The notes under the pieces were generated by a model. That model was not told where the DNA came from, searched no databases, and worked only from the letters and a program-made list of their open reading frames with translations. Positions 5,659 through 11,213 of a DNA stretch of 11,213 nt are shown in pieces (positions within the stretch are counted from its first letter, which is position 1; every line of letters begins with the position of its first letter). Source of the stretch: Anaerolineales bacterium (GTDB taxonomy: Bacteria > Chloroflexota > Anaerolineae > Anaerolineales > E44-bin32). The stretch is taken from the NCBI GenBank assembly GCA_023144145.1, contig JAGLGG010000172.1, forward strand, positions 1-11,213, in the 5' to 3' direction. The position numbers and the translations under genes were made by a program.

Positions 5659-8600
5659 CTTTTCGTTTCACCATCCACAGCACACCGAGGATCAAAACCC
5701 CGGTGATGATCCCTTGTGCGGTCCAAGACGTAATGATTTTCGACCAGAATGCTTGGGAATCACTTTTGTCGACAAATGTCCAGCCGTACTCATCGTTAAT
5801 CGCTCCGAGAGTTTTTACAGCTTGTTCAACGACCCCTTCACGCTTTGATTTCCATGATACATACTCGGTTTGATAGGCTGTGATTTCTTCTTGGTAGAGC
5901 TCTGCATCCCTTTCGTACGCTTTCATGTCAGCTGTGTATTCGTCTTGGACCACACTTACTTCATCACGCCACTCCTGCATCGCCTCAGCATACTGCGCCA
6001 TGGCCACCGAGTCGGATTGATCGGCAGGTTCTTCGGGTTCTGGCGGGATTTCGAGATCAGCAGGTTTATCGCGAAGTGCGGGTGGCTCTATTGGCTCAGG
6101 TTGGTCGATTTCATCAACGTAGTAATTACCCAGACCTGGGAAGTAACAGCTCTCTTCCCGAACCACATTTAATCCCATGCAGTTGCACCTTTGAGTAGCA
6201 TCCTCAATCGACATCGCCTCGCGAATGTCGTCTGGCAACTGCCAGCATATGTCACCGGCGAGGTCAGAACCGATCCCTGTTGTGGAGAGGAACGACTCGA
6301 GTGCCCACCTCGTAGAGGCCGGCATCATCACTTCGTTTGGAAGCGGAACCATCGCACCACTTAGAACTATGTTGGGCATAATGAACATGATAACGATCAT
6401 GGGGACTGAGTTGGCATTGGGGCTAAGTGCTGATGCGAACAATCCAAGCATCATCCCAGATAGGACAAGCAAGAACATCGTGACGTATAGGATAAGGAAT
6501 TCGGTAGTTCCTCCTGGCATTTCATAGACCAGGTAATGAACTCCAACGTAAACCAATGAATGATATAGTGCTACGATTGCGGCGACCCATATCTTTGAGA
6601 AGACGTAGGGCAGTATTTTTATGTTTACAAGACGTTCGCGCCTATAAATATCGTTTTCTTTGACGATCTCTCGCATCTGTGAGAGACCACCAACAAATAC
6701 CGCGAAAATGAGCAGTAAGAAGAAACTTTGCATGATATCGCTGAATTTACCATCGGTGAAATCGTAGGGATTACCTCCAGATGCGGTGGCGATTAACATG
6801 TCAAGCAAACTTACCAGAGGTGCTGCCCCGAGCATAAGGATCAGGCTTACTCGATCTCGCGTAAGAATTTTCAAGTGCCTCGAGGAAAGGATGAAAAATT
6901 GTCTTAATGAGGAAATTTGTGACCCACCTCGACTGGCGCGTCGTTTCGCTTTTCCTCTGGATGGTAGATCCCGTGCTTGGGCAACTTCTGATTGTTTTTC
7001 AAGAATTGGTGATTCAACATAGCTCTTATAGGCGGGTTGGGTTTTAAAACGTTTATCCCATTCTTCTGGCGTTCCGTGTTCAGTCGAATCAAGAATAGTG
7101 TAAATAGCGTCGAACTCCATTTCCCTGATTCGACGATCTCTCTCAGATCGGAATTGATCGAAGTATGCTAGCGCCTCATCTGGCGGGCCAAACCAGGCCA
7201 TGTGCCCGCCCCGGGCGAGGAATACAACCTTATCTGCGAGCATCACATTCTTGGTGGCGTGTGTTACGAGCACAACTGTGCGTCCCTGATCTGCGAGGCG
7301 ACGCAGAAGCTGCATCAAAGATGTTTCCGTGCCCGGATCCAAACCAGAAGTTGCCTCGTCCAAGAAGAAAAGGCCAGGTTTGGTGAGCAGTTCAACCCCG
7401 ATGGAAACACGCTTTTGTTGACCTCCACTGAGCCCACTGACCTGCACATCTTTCCTATGAGCCAGGTCGAGATCATCCAAAACTTCCATGATCCGGGAAT
7501 GGCGTTCCTCACGGCTTGTGTCGGCTGGCATACGCAGCCGGGCGGCATAATCTAAGGCCTGATAAACCGTCAGTTCCATGTGGATGATGTCCTTTTGAGG
7601 GACATAGCCAATGTTATTACGGACTGCATCAAAGTTCTTATAAATATCTACTTCGTTAACAAATACTGTGCCGTGAGTTGCCGGGCGATAACCGGCAATG
7701 GCATCCAGCAATGTGGTCTTTCCGCCACCGCTTTGTCCAACGATAACGATAAATTCGCGCGGCCTGAATGCGACCGAGACGTTTTGCAGGATATTGAGAT
7801 CTTTGCGCACCCATTTGTTCAAGTTAATTGCATCAACACTAAGACCGCCACTCTCGTCGTACTGGGCGAGTTCATCTTGCCCCATCACGAAGCGATATGG
7901 GCCGATGCGAATAGTATCTGAGGGCTTCAGCCAGATTTCGGTTTCAATGCGCTGCTCATTCACGAAGGTCGAGTTAGAGCTTCTCAGATCTTGTATTCGA
8001 TAGCGCTGACCGATCTTTTCAATCTGAGCATGGAAGCGTGAAACCGAGGGTGCATCGAGGACGACATCGTTGCTAGGGTCCCTTCCGAACTGGAGCGTGT
8101 TCGTGTGGGCAAACCTCACTTTCAACGTTTCATCGACCTTTACAGCCTCGGAAGGAGAAGCGTAGGAGATTGTCACCATAAGACCTGGATCCAGGCTCCC
8201 GATCCGCAAGACGTCTCCGTTGTGAAGAACCTGAGGCGTTGTCAGCGGTCGTCCTTGGTAGAGTACGGGGTTGCTTGCGCGCTCATCGACCACGATCTGA
8301 TATCCACCGTACACTTGTTCGAGACGAGCGTGATGCCTGGATACGATTTTTGAGCCGATCACAATATCGTTTTCAGGCGAACGTCCGATTGTAACTGTGC
8401 TCTTGGTCAGTTCAAACGATTTGGGCTCATCACCTGCGACAGAGACGATGATATGAGTTGGAGATGCTTGGACGGGAAAGTCTATTTCATCACCCATGAC
8501 TGTTGCAGCTACGGGCATGGGATGAGAGATTTCAACCGATTGATCGGTGAAGTAGACGATGAAACGTATTGCTGCACCGAGTTGGAGTTGATCCCCTGAG

Positions 8601-8860
8601 GCTATTTGTACTGGCACTTTGGTAATTCGGTGACCGTTTAGAAAAGTACCATTGCTGCTACCCAGATCCTCAACCTGCCATGCATCTCCCATTCGGGTTA
8701 CCCGAGCATGGCGTCTTGATATCGTTGGGGATGGTATTCTTAAGTGGACATCGGGGCTTTCTTCGCGACCGATTGTGATGATATGATCGGAAAATCCAAA
8801 TTCTTCCCCCTGTGTTGGACCTTCCTCCATTAAGAACTTTATGTCAGATTGTGACCCCAC
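5648..8860 (-). CDS. Triple-FHA ABC exporter: FHA-FHA-FHA-ATPase-ABC2 permease fusion
   Basis: This 1070-residue protein fuses three phosphothreonine-binding FHA domains, an ATPase and an ABCG-like permease. FHA1 (about 7-105) has GR 31-32, S48RRH51 and SSNGTFLNG (68-76). FHA2 (about 137-233) has GR 159-160 and S174RHH177 but ERASNPVLYQG in place of SSNGTFVNG. FHA3 (about 246-327) has GR 259-260, S274RFH277 and SSNSTFVN. The ATPase has Walker A GQSGGGKTT (Lys381), Q422, signature LSGGQ (477-481), Walker B LFFLDE (Glu502) and His534. A basic linker (about 630-650) precedes six probable membrane helices near 670-690, 711-727, 753-777, 786-810, 819-838 and 1045-1064. The loop between the last two is about 205 residues, with Cys872/892/894/905, a Pro-rich stretch (920-946) and a charged coil (about 950-1010). 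The GTG start is preceded by AAGGA seven bases away and keeps the first FHA strand, which the ATG at 8830 would cut. Mycobacterial Rv1747 is a known two-FHA relative regulated by a Ser/Thr kinase, so phospho-control is likely here. The substrate is unknown. Confidence 0.93.
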   Translation of the reverse strand: MGSQSDIKFLMEEGPTQGEEFGFSDHIITIGREESPDVHLRIPSPTISRRHARVTRMGDAWQVEDLGSSNGTFLNGHRITKVPVQIASGDQLQLGAAIRFIVYFTDQSVEISHPMPVAATVMGDEIDFPVQASPTHIIVSVAGDEPKSFELTKSTVTIGRSPENDIVIGSKIVSRHHARLEQVYGGYQIVVDERASNPVLYQGRPLTTPQVLHNGDVLRIGSLDPGLMVTISYASPSEAVKVDETLKVRFAHTNTLQFGRDPSNDVVLDAPSVSRFHAQIEKIGQRYRIQDLRSSNSTFVNEQRIETEIWLKPSDTIRIGPYRFVMGQDELAQYDESGGLSVDAINLNKWVRKDLNILQNVSVAFRPREFIVIVGQSGGGKTTLLDAIAGYRPATHGTVFVNEVDIYKNFDAVRNNIGYVPQKDIIHMELTVYQALDYAARLRMPADTSREERHSRIMEVLDDLDLAHRKDVQVSGLSGGQQKRVSIGVELLTKPGLFFLDEATSGLDPGTETSLMQLLRRLADQGRTVVLVTHATKNVMLADKVVFLARGGHMAWFGPPDEALAYFDQFRSERDRRIREMEFDAIYTILDSTEHGTPEEWDKRFKTQPAYKSYVESPILEKQSEVAQARDLPSRGKAKRRASRGGSQISSLRQFFILSSRHLKILTRDRVSLILMLGAAPLVSLLDMLIATASGGNPYDFTDGKFSDIMQSFFLLLIFAVFVGGLSQMREIVKENDIYRRERLVNIKILPYVFSKIWVAAIVALYHSLVYVGVHYLVYEMPGGTTEFLILYVTMFLLVLSGMMLGLFASALSPNANSVPMIVIMFIMPNIVLSGAMVPLPNEVMMPASTRWALESFLSTTGIGSDLAGDICWQLPDDIREAMSIEDATQRCNCMGLNVVREESCYFPGLGNYYVDEIDQPEPIEPPALRDKPADLEIPPEPEEPADQSDSVAMAQYAEAMQEWRDEVSVVQDEYTADMKAYERDAELYQEEITAYQTEYVSWKSKREGVVEQAVKTLGAINDEYGWTFVDKSDSQAFWSKIITSWTAQGIITGVLILGVLWMVKRKDVN

Positions 8861-8905
8861 AAAAGATTCCTTTATGCAGTATTGGATACCATATGGGCTG
8901 GAATT

Positions 8906-8934
8906 AATATAATTGACTCACTCCGATCTTTCAA
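8906..8934 (-). promoter_or_regulatory. Sigma-70-like promoter for the exporter-lipoprotein operon
   Basis: Read on the minus strand, TTGAAA (8934-8929) and TATATT (8911-8906) are separated by exactly 17 bp, a near-consensus pair. Transcription would start near 8899, giving a leader of about 40 bases with AAGGA before the GTG at 8860. This supports the chosen start of the exporter gene. Confidence 0.6.
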
Positions 8935-9131
8935 ATGGTTTGATCTTATCAGCGAACGCAGCATACAGGATACACCTTGGGGAAGAACGAGGGCTCTGCC
9001 CTCCAGCAACACCAGGGTTTGATGAGCAATCATGAAACATTGGTGGAGTCGAATAGGTATTGCCTTTAGTTATTTTACTTATTTCAGTACAAGAACTCTA
9101 GGTTGAATTCTTAAAATCTGGGAAACCGACG

Positions 9132-9155
9132 GTGAATAATTGCGCCAGTATTCAC
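9132..9155. repeat. Inverted repeat GTGAATA-N10-TATTCAC
   Basis: GTGAATA (9132-9138) and TATTCAC (9149-9155) are exact inverted copies separated by ten bases, so their centres are 17 bp apart. This geometry would suit a dimeric DNA-binding protein. It lies about 185-205 bp upstream of the YHS start and about 270-295 bp upstream of the exporter start. No known consensus is recognised. Confidence 0.35.
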
Positions 9156-9193
9156 TCGAATAAAGTAAAAATCGTGCGAAAATTCCGAATTGA

Positions 9194-9207
9194 ATCAATC
9201 GATTGAT
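9194..9207. repeat. 14-bp perfect palindrome ATCAATCGATTGAT
   Basis: The sequence at 9194-9207 is its own reverse complement over 14 bases. It has no loop, so it is more likely a protein-binding site than an RNA hairpin. It lies about 130 bp before the YHS start. Confidence 0.4.
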
Positions 9208-9278
9208 CGGTGCATTCTGTAATTTGGATACTAAAGCGAATCTTTTAATATCGGTTATGATAGATAATACGACTCTAT

Positions 9279-9293
9279 GGACAATAATTGTCT
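9279..9293 (+). promoter_or_regulatory. Fur-family-like 7-1-7 operator upstream of the YHS gene
   Basis: GGACAAT-A-ATTGTCT contains the perfect dyad GACAAT-A-ATTGTC around a single central A. The AAT-N-ATT core and 7-1-7 layout match the general form of Fur, PerR and Zur boxes, although the outer bases differ from each consensus. It ends 45 bp before the ATG, where it could overlap the start of transcription. Possible -10 boxes nearby are GATAAT (9263-9268) and TAATAT (9293-9298); neither has a good -35 partner. Metal- or peroxide-responsive repression of the YHS gene is inferred. Confidence 0.45.
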
Positions 9294-9338
9294 AATATAG
9301 GAGTTGTGTTTAATTTCAGCTGCACAAGGAGACTGTTG

Positions 9339-9536
9339 ATGGCAATCGATCCTGTTTGTAACATGGAAGTAGATGAAGCGACGGCGCAATGGACGTCAGA
9401 ATATCAAGGGCAAATGTATTATTTCTGCGCGCCAGGTTGTAAATCGGCGTTTGATGAGGATCCGGAAAAATATTTGAGTGGTTCAAGTGAGCATGAAGGG
9501 CACCATCACGACCACGAACATCATCACCATTCGTAA
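9339..9536 (+). CDS. YHS-domain metal-binding protein with His-rich C-terminal tail
   Basis: The protein has 65 residues. The ATG at 9339 is preceded by AAGGAG seven bases away; the longer frame from a TTG at 9288 lies inside the operator and is rejected. The YHS domain fills residues 1-46: DPVCNMEV with Cys7, YYFCAPGC with Cys30 and Cys34, then FDEDPEKY. YHS domains occur alone or fused to heavy-metal ATPases and other metal-handling proteins, and their cysteines are thought to bind metal. Residues 51-65 are a tail rich in histidine (HEGHHHDHEHHHHS), a further metal-binding feature. No signal peptide is seen, so it should be cytoplasmic. A role as a metal chaperone, store or buffer for copper, zinc or nickel is likely. 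The gene faces the cytochrome lipoprotein gene and may be controlled by the Fur-like box upstream. Confidence 0.88.
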   Translation: MAIDPVCNMEVDEATAQWTSEYQGQMYYFCAPGCKSAFDEDPEKYLSGSSEHEGHHHDHEHHHHS

Positions 9537-9560
9537 TTCGTTTATGGGAAGAAGCCGCAC

Positions 9561-9584
9561 TACTCCGTAGCTGGCTACGGGGTA
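9561..9584. terminator. Hairpin between the convergent YHS and cytochrome genes
   Basis: TACTCCGTAG (9561-9570) pairs with CTACGGGGTA (9575-9584) around a CTGG loop, giving a 10-bp stem with one G-U pair. It begins 24 bp after the YHS stop. It lacks a clean U run, so it is a weak or rho-assisted terminator at best. It could act on both strands. Confidence 0.5.
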
Positions 9585-9715
9585 TTGCAGCTGTTTCAAT
9601 GCAGCTTCAGAGAGCATGTCCTCTGTCGTCCAGGTGGTTCGTTAATTTCATAGCGATCAATGGAATTTGGTCTTATTAGCCCCAATGGATTGTTTGAAAT
9701 TCTCAAGAACGGGTC

Positions 9716-10285
9716 TCACTCAGATAGAGATCGTATGAATGTGACCAACTGCCAGATCTGCTCCTCGCCGTAGATTCCCTTCCAAGCCGGCATAGCTGAG
9801 TTGAAGGGGTTCATCGTTCCCCCTTCTGATATTCGCCAGAAGAGGTAGGCATCACTTAGGTCTCGAATCGTCTCTGCATCCGATAAGCGAGCGGGTTTTG
9901 GATCTAGTGCTGATGAAGCAGGTCCATCCGCATCACCAGTTTCACCATGACACATAGCACAATTTGCGATGAAGAGCGTGCTGCCTGATGAGATTGCATC
10001 GGCTTCATCGCTTAATGGATTGGTCAAATCATCATACTCTTCAGGTACCTCAGCGTAATCATCTTCATCGTGTTCCCCAGCTTCGTCATCATCATGAGCC
10101 GTATCCTGATCTTCACTTTCTGAATGCTCTTGTTCCTCACCTTCGTCATGCTCTTCTAAAGTAGCCGTAGGCTGGTCAGGGATTGATGAAGTAGGTGTCT
10201 CTGATGCACCACAAGCCACTAATACTAAACTTGTGACTAGTAGAACACCAAGTAATGAAAAAACGCGAAATTTACGTGCTTGCAT
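9716..10285 (-). CDS. Lipoprotein mono-haem cytochrome c with acidic/His-rich linker
   Basis: The protein has 189 residues. A signal sequence ends in the lipobox LVAC with Cys25, so it is tethered to the outer face of the membrane. Residues about 44-86 are a very acidic linker dotted with histidines (for example EEHDEGEEQEH and AGEHDEDDYAEV). The class I cytochrome c domain covers about 95-189: the haem-binding motif C109-A-M-C112-H113 and Met165 in SAMPAWKG as the likely sixth ligand, then the final helix EEQIWQLVTFIRSL. It should carry electrons to or from a membrane complex, but no oxidase or reductase gene is in view. AAGGAG lies nine bases before the ATG. The gene sits 104 bp after the DUF5667-like gene on the same strand and has a possible promoter of its own. 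The linker could bind metal or calcium or simply act as a charged spacer. Confidence 0.92.
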   Translation of the reverse strand: MQARKFRVFSLLGVLLVTSLVLVACGASETPTSSIPDQPTATLEEHDEGEEQEHSESEDQDTAHDDDEAGEHDEDDYAEVPEEYDDLTNPLSDEADAISSGSTLFIANCAMCHGETGDADGPASSALDPKPARLSDAETIRDLSDAYLFWRISEGGTMNPFNSAMPAWKGIYGEEQIWQLVTFIRSLSE

Positions 10286-10338
10286 AGTTGCTCGCTCCTT
10301 AACTCGAAAATCAGAGTAAATGGGTGAAAATATGTTGA

Positions 10339-10367
10339 TTTATACCATATATATAGGGTTGATTCGA
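10339..10367 (-). promoter_or_regulatory. Possible promoter of the cytochrome lipoprotein gene
   Basis: On the minus strand TATAAA (10344-10339) has TCGAAT (10367-10362) 17 bp upstream. The -35 half matches only three of six consensus bases. The region between is strongly AT-rich (TATATATAT), which helps melting but also makes chance matches easy. Readthrough from the upstream gene is the alternative. Confidence 0.3.
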
Positions 10368-10389
10368 TATTTTTAGGTGTGGAAGATTG

Positions 10390-11213
10390 CTACTTATCTT
10401 TCGGTTTGGGGGTTTTGGTCGGGGGAGGACCAGGTGTCCAATCGCTGTTGTGGCCCTCTCCACGATCCTCCAGAGGACCACCTTGCTTATCTTTTTCTTT
10501 GTCTTTATCTTTGTCCCGTTGGCCGGGGGCCAGATCGCTTGGACTTCCACCGCCTTGGATGTACTCAATTATTTCTTTCCCACGGCTCGAACGTTCGATC
10601 GCGTTTTGGAGCGCGTTTTTGAGCCCTTTATCGGCGGAAGGGGGTGCTTTAGCCATGGCGCGTAGGAGAACTTCTTGGTGGTGTTCAAGACCGTAATGGA
10701 TCTTATCGAGAACCTCCGTGTCTTCAGTGAGCTCATCGGAGATGGATAGATCGATGAGCCTGGAGATTGTTTCTTCGTAACCTAGAAGTGCGAGTTCAAC
10801 GTCATCGTTGCGCGAAGTTTCTGATAAAGCAGAGACTTCTTCGAGGCGCGTACTGGCAAACTGGATCAGCAACTCTGCGTCTGATGCAGGGTCTAGTGAG
10901 AACGCGAGCCTCGTTTCTTCGATCCCGAGTTTCACGTTGTACAACGCATCGCCAGGTAATGATGAAGCTGATGCGCTTGCGACTCCTACACCGGAAACAA
11001 TTCCTATAAAAGCAATTGCCAGTGCGATAGTTGCAAAAGCTGGCCGCATAACCCAGGAGCGGCGTCTTGCTTTCTCAGTTTTAGGTCGAGTGTGTTTGGG
11101 CTGCTGGGCGCGGATACGGTTTAGGAGCCGAATTTTCGACTGTTCAATATAACCCTCGCTCGGTTTAGGGGGAGCCAAAAGATCGCGCATTTGGAAGGCG
11201 ATCATCAGGTGCG
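10390..11213 (-). CDS. DUF5667-like single-pass membrane protein, 5' end outside the window
   Basis: The frame stays open to the right edge, so the gene is taken as partial. An ATG at 11205 would give 271 residues, but it lacks a visible ribosome site, and relatives have more sequence before the segment FQMRDLLAPPKPSEGYIEQSKIRLLNRIR. Numbered from that ATG, residues about 53-77 form one membrane helix. ASASSLPGDALYNVKLGIEETRLAFSLDP and the following long helices (about 78-185) match the DUF5667 pattern. The tail has a charged run (DKDKDKEKDK, 231-240) and a Pro/Lys-rich end (PGPPPTKTPKPKDK). Proteins of this kind are often encoded next to ECF sigma factor genes in Chloroflexota and Actinobacteria; whether one lies beyond the edge cannot be seen. 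The basic stretch before the helix and the helical domain after it suggest an N-in, C-out topology. The function is unknown. Confidence 0.8.
   Translation of the reverse strand, partial: HLMIAFQMRDLLAPPKPSEGYIEQSKIRLLNRIRAQQPKHTRPKTEKARRRSWVMRPAFATIALAIAFIGIVSGVGVASASASSLPGDALYNVKLGIEETRLAFSLDPASDAELLIQFASTRLEEVSALSETSRNDDVELALLGYEETISRLIDLSISDELTEDTEVLDKIHYGLEHHQEVLLRAMAKAPPSADKGLKNALQNAIERSSRGKEIIEYIQGGGSPSDLAPGQRDKDKDKEKDKQGGPLEDRGEGHNSDWTPGPPPTKTPKPKDK

Larger units (their letters stand above)
8861..9338. other. Non-coding divergent region between the exporter operon and the YHS gene
   Basis: These 478 bp contain no open frame with a ribosome site and no RNA gene I can recognise. The left part holds the exporter promoter and leader. 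Near the middle is a short hairpin, GAGGGC-TCT-GCCCTC (8989-9003), without a T run in either direction. The right part is AT-rich and carries a 7-bp inverted repeat, a 14-bp palindrome and the Fur-box-like element, listed separately. The length and the number of dyads suggest more regulation than two simple promoters need, or an undetected small RNA. Confidence 0.5.

Noticed and set aside
8828..8830. ATG start for the exporter at 8830 in place of the GTG at 8860.
   Set aside because: It would remove the first beta-strand of FHA1 and has no ribosome site, while the GTG has AAGGA seven bases upstream.
9265..9280. TAATACGACTC followed by TATGG resembles the T7 RNA polymerase promoter.
   Set aside because: Eleven bases match but the next two (AC) are missing, and no phage or vector sequence is nearby. 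A chance match is the simplest reading, though a vector artefact could be checked.
9288..9338. TTG start that would lengthen the YHS protein by 17 residues.
   Set aside because: It lies inside the operator-like dyad and has no ribosome site, whereas the ATG at 9339 has AAGGAG at good spacing and begins right at the YHS domain.

Overview
The window looks like chromosomal DNA from a moderate-GC, lipoprotein-rich bacterium, most likely a member of the Chloroflexota. That guess rests on the gene content: a DUF5667-type membrane protein, a fused FHA-ABC-permease exporter, lipoproteins with ATQTALA-like low-complexity stalks after the lipobox, and a membrane-anchored HtrA protease. No rRNA, tRNA, CRISPR array, insertion sequence or phage gene was seen. 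The species cannot be fixed from the sequence alone.

Layout from left to right. Bases 1-79 hold the tail of something upstream. An AMP-forming acyl-CoA synthetase homologue (80-1582, +) converges on a FabH-type ketoacyl synthase III (start read as 2833, ending 1682, -), with a perfect 17-bp bidirectional terminator stem between them. The FabH gene and an HtrA/DegP-like serine protease (3221-4447, +) diverge from a roughly 390-bp region rich in small repeats. Next comes a two-gene minus-strand operon. A 1070-residue triple-FHA ABC exporter (8860 to 5648, GTG start, good sigma-70-like promoter) overlaps by 11 bp the gene for a lipoprotein with a jelly-roll-like domain (5658 to 4645). After a 478-bp non-coding region come a small YHS-domain protein with a His-rich tail (9339-9536, +), a convergent acidic/His-rich cytochrome c lipoprotein (10285 to 9716, -), and a DUF5667-like protein cut off by the right edge of the window (- strand).

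The most interesting part is the exporter-lipoprotein pair. The last extracellular loop of the permease and the jelly-roll domain of the lipoprotein each carry a proline-rich stretch followed by a predicted alpha-helical coil, and both coils contain the same spaced pattern Y-x-A-x-M-x-A-Y. Together with the overlapping reading frames, this suggests that the two proteins touch on the outer face of the membrane and form one FHA-controlled export machine. That is an inference, not a demonstrated function.

Other points of note are the acyl-CoA synthetase homologue that lacks the usual catalytic lysine and has a degraded phosphate-binding loop, the Fur-box-like palindrome in front of the YHS gene, and a FabH with a C-terminal extension of about 54 residues.
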